From Porphyra umbilicalis (Eukaryota; Rhodophyta; Bangiophyceae; Bangiales; Bangiaceae): DNA of 36,657 bases. The notes beneath the pieces were generated by a model. It was not told the DNA's origin. It did not search any database and saw nothing but the letters and a program-made list of their open reading frames with translations. The stretch spans positions 1-36,657 of the forward strand of contig KV919266.1 in the NCBI GenBank assembly GCA_002049455.2, read 5' to 3'. Below are positions 10,080-19,629 of this stretch, piece after piece (the stretch's first letter is position 1; each line of letters begins with the position of its first letter). Made by a program: the position numbers and the translations under genes.

Positions 10080-10271
10080 TCATTCGAAAAAAATGTGAGG
10101 ACTTGTTCAACTGATAGTCTGACTGCCTCTTCCGCAAACAAAATGTCTGCCTATTCCGTCAACAGTGTGAACAAAATCCTTTTGACACTCTCTCCGTTCA
10201 GACCAATGCCCATCGTGGAATCTGCCATATCACTCATGCACTTGAGTCTCTGGTGCGAGTGCTTCTGATAC

Positions 10272-10315
10272 GTATTGAACCGGGGGTTTGCGAGTATTGA
10301 ACCGGGGGATTGCGA
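10272..10315. repeat. 22-bp tandem duplication
   Basis: Two adjacent 22-bp units, 10272-10293 and 10294-10315, each beginning GTATTGAACCGGGGG, differ at a single base (TTTGCGA against ATTGCGA). Confidence 0.85.
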
Positions 10316-10796
10316 GTTCGGGACGTGCTGAGTTGAACGATATGGGACGAGATTGCCACTGAGCTGAGGACGAATTTACTGCGCGTGTGGGAGACCCAAT
10401 CATTCATAAATCGGGACTGGGTGCGTCCGGGACTTCACGGTATTCTCGATGTGCGAGCCGACGCATGTTTACCCAGTTCCCATCCCCTCTGCGCCGGGAA
10501 ACAGCGTGTCGGTCGCACGACTACCAAGTCACATTGAGGCTCCCTCGGCACACGTTTCGTGGCCCAGGAGCGACGCCCCAAGGGCAGGTCTTGCTCTCTG
10601 ATCGGTTTCGGCAGACCCTCCTCACGACGTCACTCGAAGTAGTCCAGGCTATCATCTACGATCGAGTCCTTGAGATAGGAATCTAGATCAATCTTGCGCA
10701 CTCGTTCACTCAATCTATGACGACGGTCCCCAGGATGATTCCCTACAGGAAAAATTTGACTGTCTCTTCGGGCAGGTTCGACTGGATGATGCGTGG

Positions 10797-11972
10797 TGCA
10801 ACGCCTGTTCATCGTCACCGCCGGCAGAATCCCCATCCAACCGGGTTTTAGATGGGCCTTGGATGTTGTCTCATCACTCTTTGGATGTTGACGGATGGGC
10901 GTCACCCGCTCATCCAAGCCCATCCATCAGAGTTTTCGATGGGATACAGCTGGGCTTTGGATGGGCTTTGGATGTGCGTTCTGAGATGATGGCGTAGGCC
11001 CGAGTCCCGCCCGTGAGTTCTTCGAGTCGAGGTGGCCCGCTCGAGAGACAGCGTCTGATCCTCGGCAGGCTCGGCCGTTTCATTTTCAGAAACCCCAATG
11101 TACAACCAAGAGACCATGTGATTGGCTACCAGTCGCACGTGGTTTGGCCACACCACGCAGCAGTTTGGGCCGATGCACTTGGTCTGCTGGTACCACAAGT
11201 ATTTTATTGCGTAGCATGCCAATTGCACGTGCCTTGATTGGAGCCCGCCGTCCTCACGACCGACACCGAATCCAACGAGGTGAAGTCGCGGCGGAGGCAA
11301 AGCTGCAGCGTTCGTGACTCCAGAGCCACATGGGCGACCTCGCCGTGGGCTTGCGGCGTCCACGACTTCGAAAAGCACTGTGCAAGTGACGGATTTTTTG
11401 CACTCTCAAAGCGAATAGCGGAGCGCTGCGTGGAGCACGGCGTTTTGCGATGTCTCCGACTCTTCGCGATTTTCGAGGCCAAGTCATCTCCTGTCGCTGT
11501 CTGTCGGCGTGAAGAAGACGACCGTCGGTCTGGTCGTGTCGTCGACGACGCGGACACCATCTACAAGATTTGAATATCAATTACTATGAATCGTGGGAGT
11601 TGCATCGCAGAACAGCAAGAATCAACCTCGTGCCGTCGACGCCGCCGAGCACGGCGGACAGGATGGGACTGGTACGGGGGCTACAGTTAGCAAGGGCCCG
11701 CCACAAGAGTAGAAATGATACTGGCCCAATGAGATGGTGGGATTTCTCCGCGGCCGTGACGAGGGCTGGAAAGAAACGGCTGTGCTGCACAAAAACCCGA
11801 TGACTTTTGACTGGCCTCGGTCGAGGAAGCCCATCCAAGTAACTCTTTGGATGGGAAATCGGGGGTCGCTCACAGACGTCAAAAACGCCCAGCCATCAGA
11901 GTTTTGGATACGGATAGGCTTTGGATAGGGACGGATGGGGATTCTGCCGGCGGTGACGATGCAGCCGTTCCA
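10797..11972. mobile_element. 1.2-kb element with a perfect 29-bp inverted repeat
   Basis: 10810-10838 and 11933-11961 are perfect inverted copies over 29 bp (core CACCGCCGGCAGAATCCCC). Similarity extends outward imperfectly: left TGCAACGCCTG, right end read inward TGGAACGGCTG. This gives tentative borders 10797 and 11972. Inside the ends are direct copies of a block sharing CTCTTTGGATG and CCATCAGAGTTTT (about 10875-10975 and 11840-11930), rich in GGCTTTGGATGGG words. ACTGGATG occurs just outside both ends (10781-10788, 11973-11980), though 8 bp from the tentative left border. No transposase is seen inside, and its frames on both strands have no signature. It is most likely a non-autonomous DNA element inserted in the repeat region. 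Confidence 0.65.
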
Positions 11973-12050
11973 ACTGGATGCGTAGCAAATGTGGCCCTTG
12001 AGAATGCGACAGCCGGACGATTCTATTGGCTCTCATTTTACAACCAGGCT

Positions 12051-12111
12051 GCTTACACTTTACAGTAATATTGCTTACAGCTTACAGCAAACGTTGGCTT
12101 ACAGTGTAAGC
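12051..12111. repeat. Cluster of GCTTACAG words ending in an inverted copy
   Basis: GCTTACAC (12051-12058) is followed by GCTTACAG at 12073-12080, 12080-12087 and 12097-12104, and then by GTGTAAGC at 12104-12111, the exact inverse of the first word. Five copies of an 8-bp word in 61 bp resemble the clustered transposase-binding sites near CACTA-type transposon ends. No partner cluster was found near 17.5-18.7 kb. Confidence 0.55.
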
Positions 12112-12822
12112 ACTTATCTTTTCAGTGCCCCGTCATTTTTTCGGTCACATTTTTTCAGTCAGATTTCATGGAATCTCGAGCGAAAACGTTTTCGGGTCGA
12201 TATCGCCAGTCACCAAAACCCCCCCCCTCTTCCCCCCAGGGGATGCGGTTTCCCGCACCCCCCAGGGAGGCGGGCAGCGGGTGCGGGGGGCGGTGGGCAC
12301 GCAGAAAGCTGCGCACCCGCCGCCCCCCGTCACCCGCCACCTGCCACCCCCGCCCCGTCCTCCCCCCACTCTCCTTCCACCGGCAACAGTAGCTACTCCA
12401 CACTACAAACAACAAGGCATGCAGACAACCAAACGGGGCTATCGACAGCACGTCACGCGACAGCGGCCTCGTGGTTCCCAGTCGTCCAGGGACCGCCATC
12501 GCAGCCTCCTTGCCTCCTTGCCTCCTTGCCTCCTTGTCGCGTGGCCGTCCTTGGAAGAAGAAGCAGGTGGCGCCAGCCAAACCCCCCGCCAACATACCGA
12601 CCAGTTCACGAGCCGGTCACCCACCCACCCACCCACGCCCCCATCTCTCCCTCCCCACCCACGCCCCCATCCCTCCCCACCCATCCCGCCGCCATGCCAA
12701 ATTGCCCCACCCTTCCCCGTCCTCCCCACCACCCACGACCCCGCCCACCAACGCCCTACAACTCCCCCCATCCACACCCCCTACCACGTCGCCGCCAGCA
12801 GCCGCCCACCCCCGCATGTCGT
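12112..12822. other. Pyrimidine-rich 3' flank
   Basis: C-rich and CA-rich sequence downstream of the minus-strand gene ending at 12823. It contains a tandem of an 8-bp unit (GCCTCCTT) about four times at 12504-12536 and, at 12401, the word CACTACAAACAACAAGG, which looks like a CACTA terminus but has no matching inverted partner in the window. No gene seen. Confidence 0.45.
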
Positions 12823-13464
12823 TCAGTTGTGGCCCACCTGGATGTAGTGAAGCAGGTTGACGGCCTCATTGCCCGCGTCCACGCCTCGAAACTCCTGCTC
12901 AATGGCCTTGATCTGCTCCTCGCGCAGCTTGTCTGCCTTGTGCTTGGCGAGGAGGCGCCGACGCTCGCGCCGCACCGCGGTCGCCTTCATTGATGTAGTG
13001 GTCTTGGACAGCAGGCTCAGGGACGCCCAGTGGTCCACGGCCACCCGCAGGGCCGGCACCTTGCGCTCAATATAGAGCGTCGCCTTCACCTTGGCCTCGG
13101 CCCTCTGCTGGCAAAAGGTCAGCTCGAGGTTGAACAACGCCTTCACGGTCACGGGGACGGCCTTCTTGAGGAAGTTCACGTCCGCCTGCGTGAGCCCCAG
13201 CTCAGGGGAATCGTACGGCTTCTCGCCGTTGAGCTTGGCGTGCTTCCGCGGAACGTTTCCGACGTTGATGATGGCCGCGCCCGCCGCCGCGCCCGCCGCA
13301 GCACCGGCACCCGCACCGGCACCCGCACCGGCACCCGCACCCGCACCCGTACCTGCACCCGTACCTGCACCCGTACCTGCACCTGCACCTGCACCTGCAC
13401 CTGCACCTGCACCTGCACCTGCACCTGCACCTGCACCTGCACCTGCACCGGCTGCAGCCGGCAT
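12823..13464 (-). CDS. Hypothetical protein, oriented away from the transposase
   Basis: From ATG 13464 the frame gives 213 residues. A long Gly-Ala repeat comes first, written by the hexanucleotide tract. About 140 residues of ordinary sequence follow: NVPRKHAKLNGEKPYDSPEL, LTQADVNFLKKAVPVTVKAL, then a basic helical end (RRERRRLLAKHKADKLREEQ) likely to form a coiled coil. I do not recognise the family. The same frame is open upstream to an ATG at 14124 with a plausible start (MADAADLEATCARFLGGRA), so a first exon may lie there. It is transcribed away from the tnp2 transposase (start 14609), with at most 1.1 kb between. It may therefore be a second gene of the same transposon, for example a DNA-binding accessory protein, or an unrelated host gene. 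The ordinary C-terminal part supports real coding. Confidence 0.6.
   Translation of the reverse strand: MPAAAGAGAGAGAGAGAGAGAGAGAGAGAGTGAGTGAGTGAGAGAGAGAGAGAGAAAGAAAGAAIINVGNVPRKHAKLNGEKPYDSPELGLTQADVNFLKKAVPVTVKALFNLELTFCQQRAEAKVKATLYIERKVPALRVAVDHWASLSLLSKTTTSMKATAVRRERRRLLAKHKADKLREEQIKAIEQEFRGVDAGNEAVNLLHYIQVGHN
13309..13450. repeat. Hexanucleotide microsatellite (CACCTG/CACCGG)n
   Basis: About 24 units of a 6-bp repeat, CACCGG/CACCCG to the left becoming pure CACCTG to the right. On the minus strand it encodes the Gly-Ala repeat of the 12823-13464 gene. The gradient from mixed to pure units suggests recent expansion on the right side. Confidence 0.85.
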
Positions 13465-14358
13465 CGTCGAGGACAGCGGGAAGAAGGAGCGAGCCCGCCC
13501 GCGCCGCCGTTTGGGTGGTGAGAGCAGCGGACGGGCGTCAACGAGTCGGAGACGAGCGTCGAGGGCGGTGCGATTACCGAGGGGTAATGACGGAGGGGCG
13601 CGATGCCTTGAAGCCCGACGGGATGAAGAGGCGCGCCGACGACTCGTTGCCACATCCGACAGCCCGGGAGACCGCCATCTTGAAGAATTCTCAAACCTGG
13701 ACGCCGAGAGGGAGGTGCCGGTTGGTACACCGCACCCCCAGAGGTTCAGAAGGGGGTGGGCGCCGAGAGGAGAGGAAAAGCACACCCGGCGCGCCTGCAT
13801 TTTGTCAGGCGCGGCAGATGCAACGGTTGGGGGGGGGGGGGGGCAGGAACCCCATTGGGCAGGGGGGGCCCGTTGGGTGGGGGGGCTCCAGCGCGGCGTG
13901 GCGGGGGGCGGGCAGACCGTGGAAGCAGTGCGGAGAGTAGGTCGGAGAGGCGGCAGGTGGGGTGTCGCGTGGGGCGGTGGGAGAACACTCTGTGCGAGTG
14001 GTACAGGGCCCCACAGGTGCGGCAGGGCGGTGGCAGCGGCGGGGGCCCACTCCCAGAATGGACTGGCAGCCCTGCCACCCAGAAAGCGCGCGCACGTGGC
14101 TTCCAAATCAGCTGCATCGGCCATCGATGGTTAAAAAAAGGCGCGCAAAGGAGCCGGCCAATTGCCGAATGACAAATACTCTCAGTTGACAGAAAAGGGA
14201 GTTGCATGTGATAAATCTTCGAGTGAGCCAGACCTGTCCCTCTTCTCGGACCGGAGCTCTTCGTCGTGGGCAGGGGAACGGCCCCGCTCGTGGAGACACC
14301 GTCGGCAGTGCTCGCGCCTCCACTCCTTCCCCCCCCCCCCGCTGCGTGCACCATCTGC

Positions 14359-14430
14359 GCCCGCTGCAATGTGTGTGCCCGCTGCAATGTGTGTGCCCGC
14401 TGCACCGTGTGTGCCCGCTGCACCGTGTGT
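14359..14430. repeat. 18-bp tandem repeat, four units
   Basis: Four consecutive 18-bp units starting at 14359, 14377, 14395 and 14413. The first two read GCCCGCTGCAATGTGTGT and the last two have CACC in place of CAAT. It lies 180 bp upstream of the transposase ATG, in its likely promoter or leader. Confidence 0.85.
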
Positions 14431-14608
14431 GCCCCCTACTGTTTGCCATGCGTTCCGGGGAACCCCATCTGTCGCGTTTTCCTTCGCGGCACTGCCCTCA
14501 CAACCGGGTCTTCTCTTCACCCCCATCCTCCCCTACCCCCCCACGTCACCCGTCACACCACCAGCTTCTTTGGTCTCATGCACTGCGGCTTTCGGGCTAC
14601 GGCGAGCA

Positions 14609-17542
14609 ATGGATGCTGATGACAACCGCGTGTTTTGCTCGTGCTTCCGCTGCCTGGCCAGCAACTTCGGGCGCCCCAAGCTGGTCGACCGATCGACCCG
14701 GTACCGGCACGTTGTGTCGGCGGCAGGTGGGGAAGTCGACGCCGACGCCCATGCGGCAGGCGGGACGCTGAACGCGGCCGATGGGCAGGACGGCGTCGGG
14801 GATGTCAACATGGACGGGGAGGAGGACGAGGACATATCGGACAACAGCGACGGCAGCGGTAGCGACAAAAGCGACGACAGCGACACCAGCGACGCCTCGT
14901 ACGTCTACGACGCGCCGGAAGACGACAACCGCGACGCACTCGAGAAGCTCAAAGACCTGCTGGCGTTGGGCGCCAACGGGGTGCGCCTCTCGCTGGCCCA
15001 CTTCCGCTGGTCCATCGACGACGTGGCCGGCGCTGTATGGGCGGCGCACCACAAGCTCACGCGCTCGGCCGTAGCCGAGTTCCTCAAGCTGCGCGGCGGC
15101 TGGCGCCGGCTGCGCACTCCCGCCCGCGTCGCCTCTTTTTTGCAGTCGAGTGTGCACCTAGCTGCCATTCCCATCTCGTGCTGCCCCAACGGGTGCATGG
15201 CTTTCTACAACAGCGACGATGGGGTCGACCAGTGCCTGCACTGCGACGCGCGCCGCTTCAAGCAGGCGTCGGTGCCGGCACCGGTGATGCCATACTGGCC
15301 CCTAACCCCGTGGCTGCGGATGATGCTTGCGGACCCCAAGCTATCGGCCGCGATGCAGGACTACATGGCCTATGCCCGGGGGTGCGCTGCAGAGGTTGAT
15401 GTCACCTCGTTCCGTGACTGGTTCGACGGCGCTACGTTCCGGCGGCTGGTCAAGGACGGGTTCATCGTCAGCGACTTCAACATCGTGCTGGGGGTGGCAC
15501 TCGACGGCTTCGACTCCTGGCGGCAAACGGGCTGCAAGGGGTGGCCGGTAGTCGTCACCATCCTCAGCCTGCCGCCAGAAATGCGGACTAAGATTGTATG
15601 CATGCTACCCGTGCTCGTCACGCCCGGTCCGGGCGAGCCAGTGGACCTGGACTCGTTCTTGGCGCCACTCATGGCGGAGCTCAACGCACTTGCCGCCGGC
15701 GTCCCTGGGATGTACATCGACGGGAAGGAGGGCACCCACACGCTGCGTGCCTTCTGCGTGCAGGTCACTACCGACCTTCCGGCGGGGCAGAAGGTCACAC
15801 ACATGACTGGCCATGCTGGCTTCACGCCAAACCGCTTTCGGACCTTCCATGGGGCGTTGGCTAGCAACAACGCCTACTACTTTCCCCCGATCGACCCACG
15901 CACCGGCGCCGTGCTCTTCTCGGTGTTGTCCCCCGCCAGCGACTCACGCGGCGGCGGGCAAGGAACAGTCGCTGGTATGGGCGATGGCAGCGCCGATGAC
16001 GAGGAGGAGGAGGCGGTCGACGGTGGTATTCAAGCCGACGCGGACGCGGTGGAGGCGATGCGCACTGCTGGGAGGCCGGCGTCGCACATCAACGCCCTCA
16101 GCCGCCTGACGGGCGTCAACGGCTGGTCACCCCTACTCACTCCCGGTCCCCACACAAGGGCCTCCTTCCCGTCGCTGTCCTACCTGTGGGCGATGGGGCC
16201 TGCGGGCGTCGCGCCCTACGACACAATGCACTTGTTTTTCTGCAATGTCGTGCCCAAGCTCTGGGCGCTCGCCACGGGCAAGTTCCAGGCGGAGAAAAAT
16301 GTCGTCGACGCGTACGTCCTTTCCAAGTCCGACCGAGAAATGATGGGGGGGGAGTACAAGGCGGCGGCACGCACGGTGCCGGCGCGGCAGGCCCGCGCGA
16401 TGCGGGACATTGACAAGAAGGCCGGCTCCTTCAAGGCTGCGGATTGGCTTTTCTTCCTCCTGTGCGGCGGGGAGGCGTTGCTCTACGGGCGCGTCCCAGA
16501 AGATTTCTACTCGATGTTTATGTGCTTGTGTCGGGCGGGGAGGATCTTGTTCACTCCAAGCCCGGTGTCGCCAGCCGAGCTGGAGACGGCCGAGACGGAG
16601 ATTGCCAACTTTTTGACCGCCTACTACTCCATCGTCTACCGTGGTAAGTTTGAGCGCCTGAAGGTGTGCCTGTTCGTATTTGCAGCGCTGCTCGATGTGG
16701 TGCCGAATGTGCGCCAATGCGGGCCTGCCTGGGTCTTCTGGCAGTTCCCGCTAGAGCGCTTCATCGGGACGCTTCCTTCTTTGGTGGGCAGTCGGTCGCA
16801 GCCGCACAGCTCGCTTGTCAACGCGATTGCCAAGCGGCACCGGGCCGAGCTGCTCGAGGCGTACGCGCTGCGGATGTGCCCTGGTGACTGGGAGGCGGCC
16901 ACCGGCCAGACCGTCGGGGACGAGGGCGGCACTGATGCCGATGATGGGGGTGACGGTCGGTGGCGGCGGTCCCTCCCCGACGGCGAGGTGACCGAGGTGA
17001 CCTTGTTGCACCCCGTCAAGCCGATCATGGAGCTCGCCGGCGCCGAGCTTGTGGCGCTGCGGCAGTACAAGGAGGAGCTTGCGAGGGATGATATGACCAC
17101 CTTCAAGTGCTATCGGGCGGCTCTGCGGGACGGCACGGTCATCACCGCCGGGGACGGCGATGTCGACGAGACAGCCAACCGACGCCGCACGTCTCTGCTG
17201 CGGGTGCAGTCGTCCGACCGACGGCAGCTGCGCAATGGCACGGAAGAGACGTTCCTGAGGAGAACTTACGGGGTGGTGGAGCATTTCCTTTTGTGCGAGG
17301 GGTCTGGTGGTGTGACTGCTCTTGCTTATGTTCGACTTGTTCGCTCTCGGAGCGACCGGACGGGGAGGTATGGCATTCCTGACGAAGTGAGGGGCATGCA
17401 TGCTTTTTCGGACTACGAAGGGACGTGGCGGTATGTGGACGTCATGAGTATCTTGGACTCGGTTGGCTGCATAACGCGAGGCGGCCGCCACTACGTCTTG
17501 TACACCCGGGAGCCTTTTTCTAACTCTGTGGACGCCGAGTGA
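14609..17542 (+). CDS. tnp2/CACTA (CMC)-type DNA transposase
   Basis: Uninterrupted 977-residue protein; start chosen at ATG 14609 because the family-like N-terminus begins there: FCSCFRCL, then GRPKLVDRSTRYRHV. An acidic Asp/Ser-rich segment follows at about 70-110. Residues 188-214 hold CCPNGCMAFYN and CLHCDARRF, a zinc-ribbon-like pair as in tnp2 proteins. The tnp2 core follows from about 288: GVALDGFDSW, GWPVVVTILSLPPEMRTK, TPGPGEP, FLAPLMAEL and TDLPAG. YDTMHLFFCNVVPKLW (about 535) corresponds to the family D-x-M-H motif. GPAWVFWQFPLERFIGTLPS (about 705) corresponds to the conserved region following the tnp2 core. The usual GH...CxxC after the core is GHAGFTPNRF here, without cysteines. 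Family members cut and paste transposons of the CACTA/En-Spm superfamily. With no stop or frameshift over 2.9 kb the gene could be active; AATAAA occurs at 17761. Codon use is less GC-extreme than in nearby host genes. Confidence 0.9.
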   Translation: MDADDNRVFCSCFRCLASNFGRPKLVDRSTRYRHVVSAAGGEVDADAHAAGGTLNAADGQDGVGDVNMDGEEDEDISDNSDGSGSDKSDDSDTSDASYVYDAPEDDNRDALEKLKDLLALGANGVRLSLAHFRWSIDDVAGAVWAAHHKLTRSAVAEFLKLRGGWRRLRTPARVASFLQSSVHLAAIPISCCPNGCMAFYNSDDGVDQCLHCDARRFKQASVPAPVMPYWPLTPWLRMMLADPKLSAAMQDYMAYARGCAAEVDVTSFRDWFDGATFRRLVKDGFIVSDFNIVLGVALDGFDSWRQTGCKGWPVVVTILSLPPEMRTKIVCMLPVLVTPGPGEPVDLDSFLAPLMAELNALAAGVPGMYIDGKEGTHTLRAFCVQVTTDLPAGQKVTHMTGHAGFTPNRFRTFHGALASNNAYYFPPIDPRTGAVLFSVLSPASDSRGGGQGTVAGMGDGSADDEEEEAVDGGIQADADAVEAMRTAGRPASHINALSRLTGVNGWSPLLTPGPHTRASFPSLSYLWAMGPAGVAPYDTMHLFFCNVVPKLWALATGKFQAEKNVVDAYVLSKSDREMMGGEYKAAARTVPARQARAMRDIDKKAGSFKAADWLFFLLCGGEALLYGRVPEDFYSMFMCLCRAGRILFTPSPVSPAELETAETEIANFLTAYYSIVYRGKFERLKVCLFVFAALLDVVPNVRQCGPAWVFWQFPLERFIGTLPSLVGSRSQPHSSLVNAIAKRHRAELLEAYALRMCPGDWEAATGQTVGDEGGTDADDGGDGRWRRSLPDGEVTEVTLLHPVKPIMELAGAELVALRQYKEELARDDMTTFKCYRAALRDGTVITAGDGDVDETANRRRTSLLRVQSSDRRQLRNGTEETFLRRTYGVVEHFLLCEGSGGVTALAYVRLVRSRSDRTGRYGIPDEVRGMHAFSDYEGTWRYVDVMSILDSVGCITRGGRHYVLYTREPFSNSVDAE

Positions 17543-18177
17543 CATATAAATGTTCCACTATGCACGATGCCGCTCGTTTCTTGTGACAGCGTGGCGTCCG
17601 TGGTGACATAGCCGCATCCGTTGTAAGAAGGGACGGTCGACGGTGGCAAGGGTCGCTGCTGGTCACGGGGAAGCGCATGCAACTGCCGGGCTTGGAAGGC
17701 GGTGGCTTGATCCGAGTGACCAAATGCGTGGAAATTTGTTCGGCCGCAATCGCTCATCGGAATAAATACCCCCCAGTGTCAGCTGAATCGACGAGGTGGG
17801 AAATTTTTCCGGACCGGTGTGTCTGTCGGCGCCGATGCAGGTCCCCCGTCTGCGGTTCGTCACGCACGCACCACCGTGCAGGCCTTCACAGGTCAGCAGC
17901 GCGCGTTGTTCCTTTCTCAGTCGGGTGCCCCCAACCTCGGGGAGTGTGCCGGTTTCCCTCTGGGCCTTGCCTCACGACACCAGGTGCTTTCGCCGCCCTC
18001 CCCCCCCGCCCGTCCGGCCGGACTCCCTCCATCGAGCCGCAGCGCGATGCTGGGTGGCGCTGCTCAACCCACGAGGTGGCCTCGGCCGTGGCTCAGCTAT
18101 TGTAAAAATATGACTGATCAGACAGCTGTTTCAACTCATCATCCCGCGGACTTCCCGTAGGGATTGTACTCCGACGC
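17543..18177. other. 3' flank of the transposase gene
   Basis: Mixed-composition sequence with AATAAA at 17761-17766. Open frames are short and carry no signature. I searched for an inverted partner of the left-side GCTTACAG cluster and of CACTA here and found none. Confidence 0.4.
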
Positions 18178-18257
18178 CAGGACAGTCCTGAGCACGATCC
18201 TCAGGATGATCTTACTCCCACTTCAGGACAGTTCTCAGCACGATACGCAGAACGATC
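18178..18257. repeat. 46-bp-period direct repeat (subterminal-type)
   Basis: Two copies beginning CAGGACAGT at 18178 and 18224 match at about 28 of 34 positions (CAGGACAGTCCTGAGCACGA against CAGGACAGTTCTCAGCACGA). The surrounding bases to about 18360 carry more GATC/ATGATC words. Read on the minus strand they resemble the repeats at 10005-10079. Confidence 0.6.
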
Positions 18258-18568
18258 AGAACCAGCGAATCGGAATGATCCTTCATGAGCATGGGGCAGC
18301 AACTTCGCCGGACAATTGCCGAATCTGCAGGTACTGGTGTGAGGATGATTCCCACTGAATATCGGTGCAGATGGTCTTCGAGCACTTCTGAACTCCACTG
18401 CGGGCTTTGTCTCCAAGGTCTACAAAAAGTGGGCATAATTTGATCGCATGATCAATGTGCGACAGTTCTGCGAACCGTCGGTGGGCGAGTTCGAATCTGG
18501 CAGTTCTCAGTTTTATGGAATCGGGGACAAAACGCTGTGTAGAGAATGTCGATCGAGAATCTCCTCTC

Positions 18569-18599
18569 CCAGTTATATATCACCCTGATATATAACTGG
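18569..18599. repeat. Perfect 14-bp inverted repeat with 3-bp loop
   Basis: CCAGTTATATATCA (18569-18582), loop CCC, then the exact inverse TGATATATAACTGG (18586-18599). It lies directly left of the 18604-18626 motif and about 190 bp upstream of the SRPRB start. The left arm plus loop includes TTATATATCACCC, also present at 8861-8873. Confidence 0.9.
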
Positions 18600-18603
18600 A
18601 GCG

Positions 18604-18626
18604 TATATAACCGGATATAGACTGTA
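18604..18626 (+). promoter_or_regulatory. TATA-containing motif; inverted copy of 8845-8867
   Basis: Contains TATATAACCGGATAT and GACTGTA. It could serve as the core promoter of SRPRB, whose ATG is 161 bp downstream of its right end, or be the right end of a transposon whose left end is at 8845. GACTGTATTGCT (18620-18631) also occurs at 8394-8405, across the left edge of the MITE-like element. Promoter and transposon-end readings are not exclusive. Confidence 0.45.
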
Positions 18627-18786
18627 TTGCTCCAACGCCAGTTGAGCATCACAGCGCAGACGCCTCCCCCCACCCACCTCCAGTCTTGGTTCCCCGCGGC
18701 GCGCCCCTCGTCGCTCCCTCCTCGCCGTCGCGCACCCTGCCCACCCACCCACCCCTCTCTCCCCCCCATCGGCGGCGCCCGCCGCC

Positions 18787-19582
18787 ATGGAGACGGCGGC
18801 GGGGCTCCTCACCCCCCCCCCCCCCCCCCCCCCCCCCACCCCCCCCCCCTCCCCCCCGCCGCGGCGGCGGTGCTCCCCCGCCTCGCCGCCGCCGCGCGCG
18901 GCGCCGCCCTCACCGTCGCCGCCGCCGCGTGGGCGGCGGTCCCCCACGACGCGGGCACCCCCCCCCCCCCCGAGCGGACGCTGCTCCTCGCCGCCGCCGT
19001 CACCGTCGTCGCCGCCGTTGCGGCGCTGGTCGCCCTCCTCGTCGGGCCCCTCGGGCGGTCGACGCGCCCCGCCGCCGGCCGCCGCACCCGCCGCGTCGTC
19101 CTCCTCACGGGCCGCACGGGGGCGGACGAGGGGGGGGCGGGGCCGGGGAAGACGGCCCTCTTCAAGGCCCTCAAGAGCGGGCGGCAGCCGCCGGCGGGGC
19201 TCGTGTCGTCCATGAAGGCCAACGTGGGGGTGTTTGTGCCCGTGGGGGGGGGGGGGGGGGGGGCGCCGCCGCCCCGCCCGCCCCCCCGCGCCGCGTGTCG
19301 GCGCCGTGCCGCTTTGTCGACATCCCGGGCCACCCGTCGTTGCGCGCGGAAGCGTTTGGCACCCACGGGCCGGGCGCGGGCGCGGTGGTGGTGGTTGTGG
19401 ACGCGGCGGCCGTGGCGGGCGGCGGCGGCGGCGGGGGGGGGGGGGGGGGGGGGGGGTGCCCGCGCCCCGCTCGGCGGCCGCCGCCCTCCGCGCCGACGCG
19501 GAAGTGCTTGTCGACGTGCTGACGCACCCCGCCCTCGCGGGCGCGCCGCTGCTCGTGTGGGTCAACAAGCTCGACGGCCTCC

Positions 19583-19629
<47 letters not shown>

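Noticed and set aside
12401..12417. CACTACAAACAACAAGG as a CACTA transposon terminus
   Set aside because: No inverted partner (TTGTAGTG-like) was found to the right of the transposase gene.
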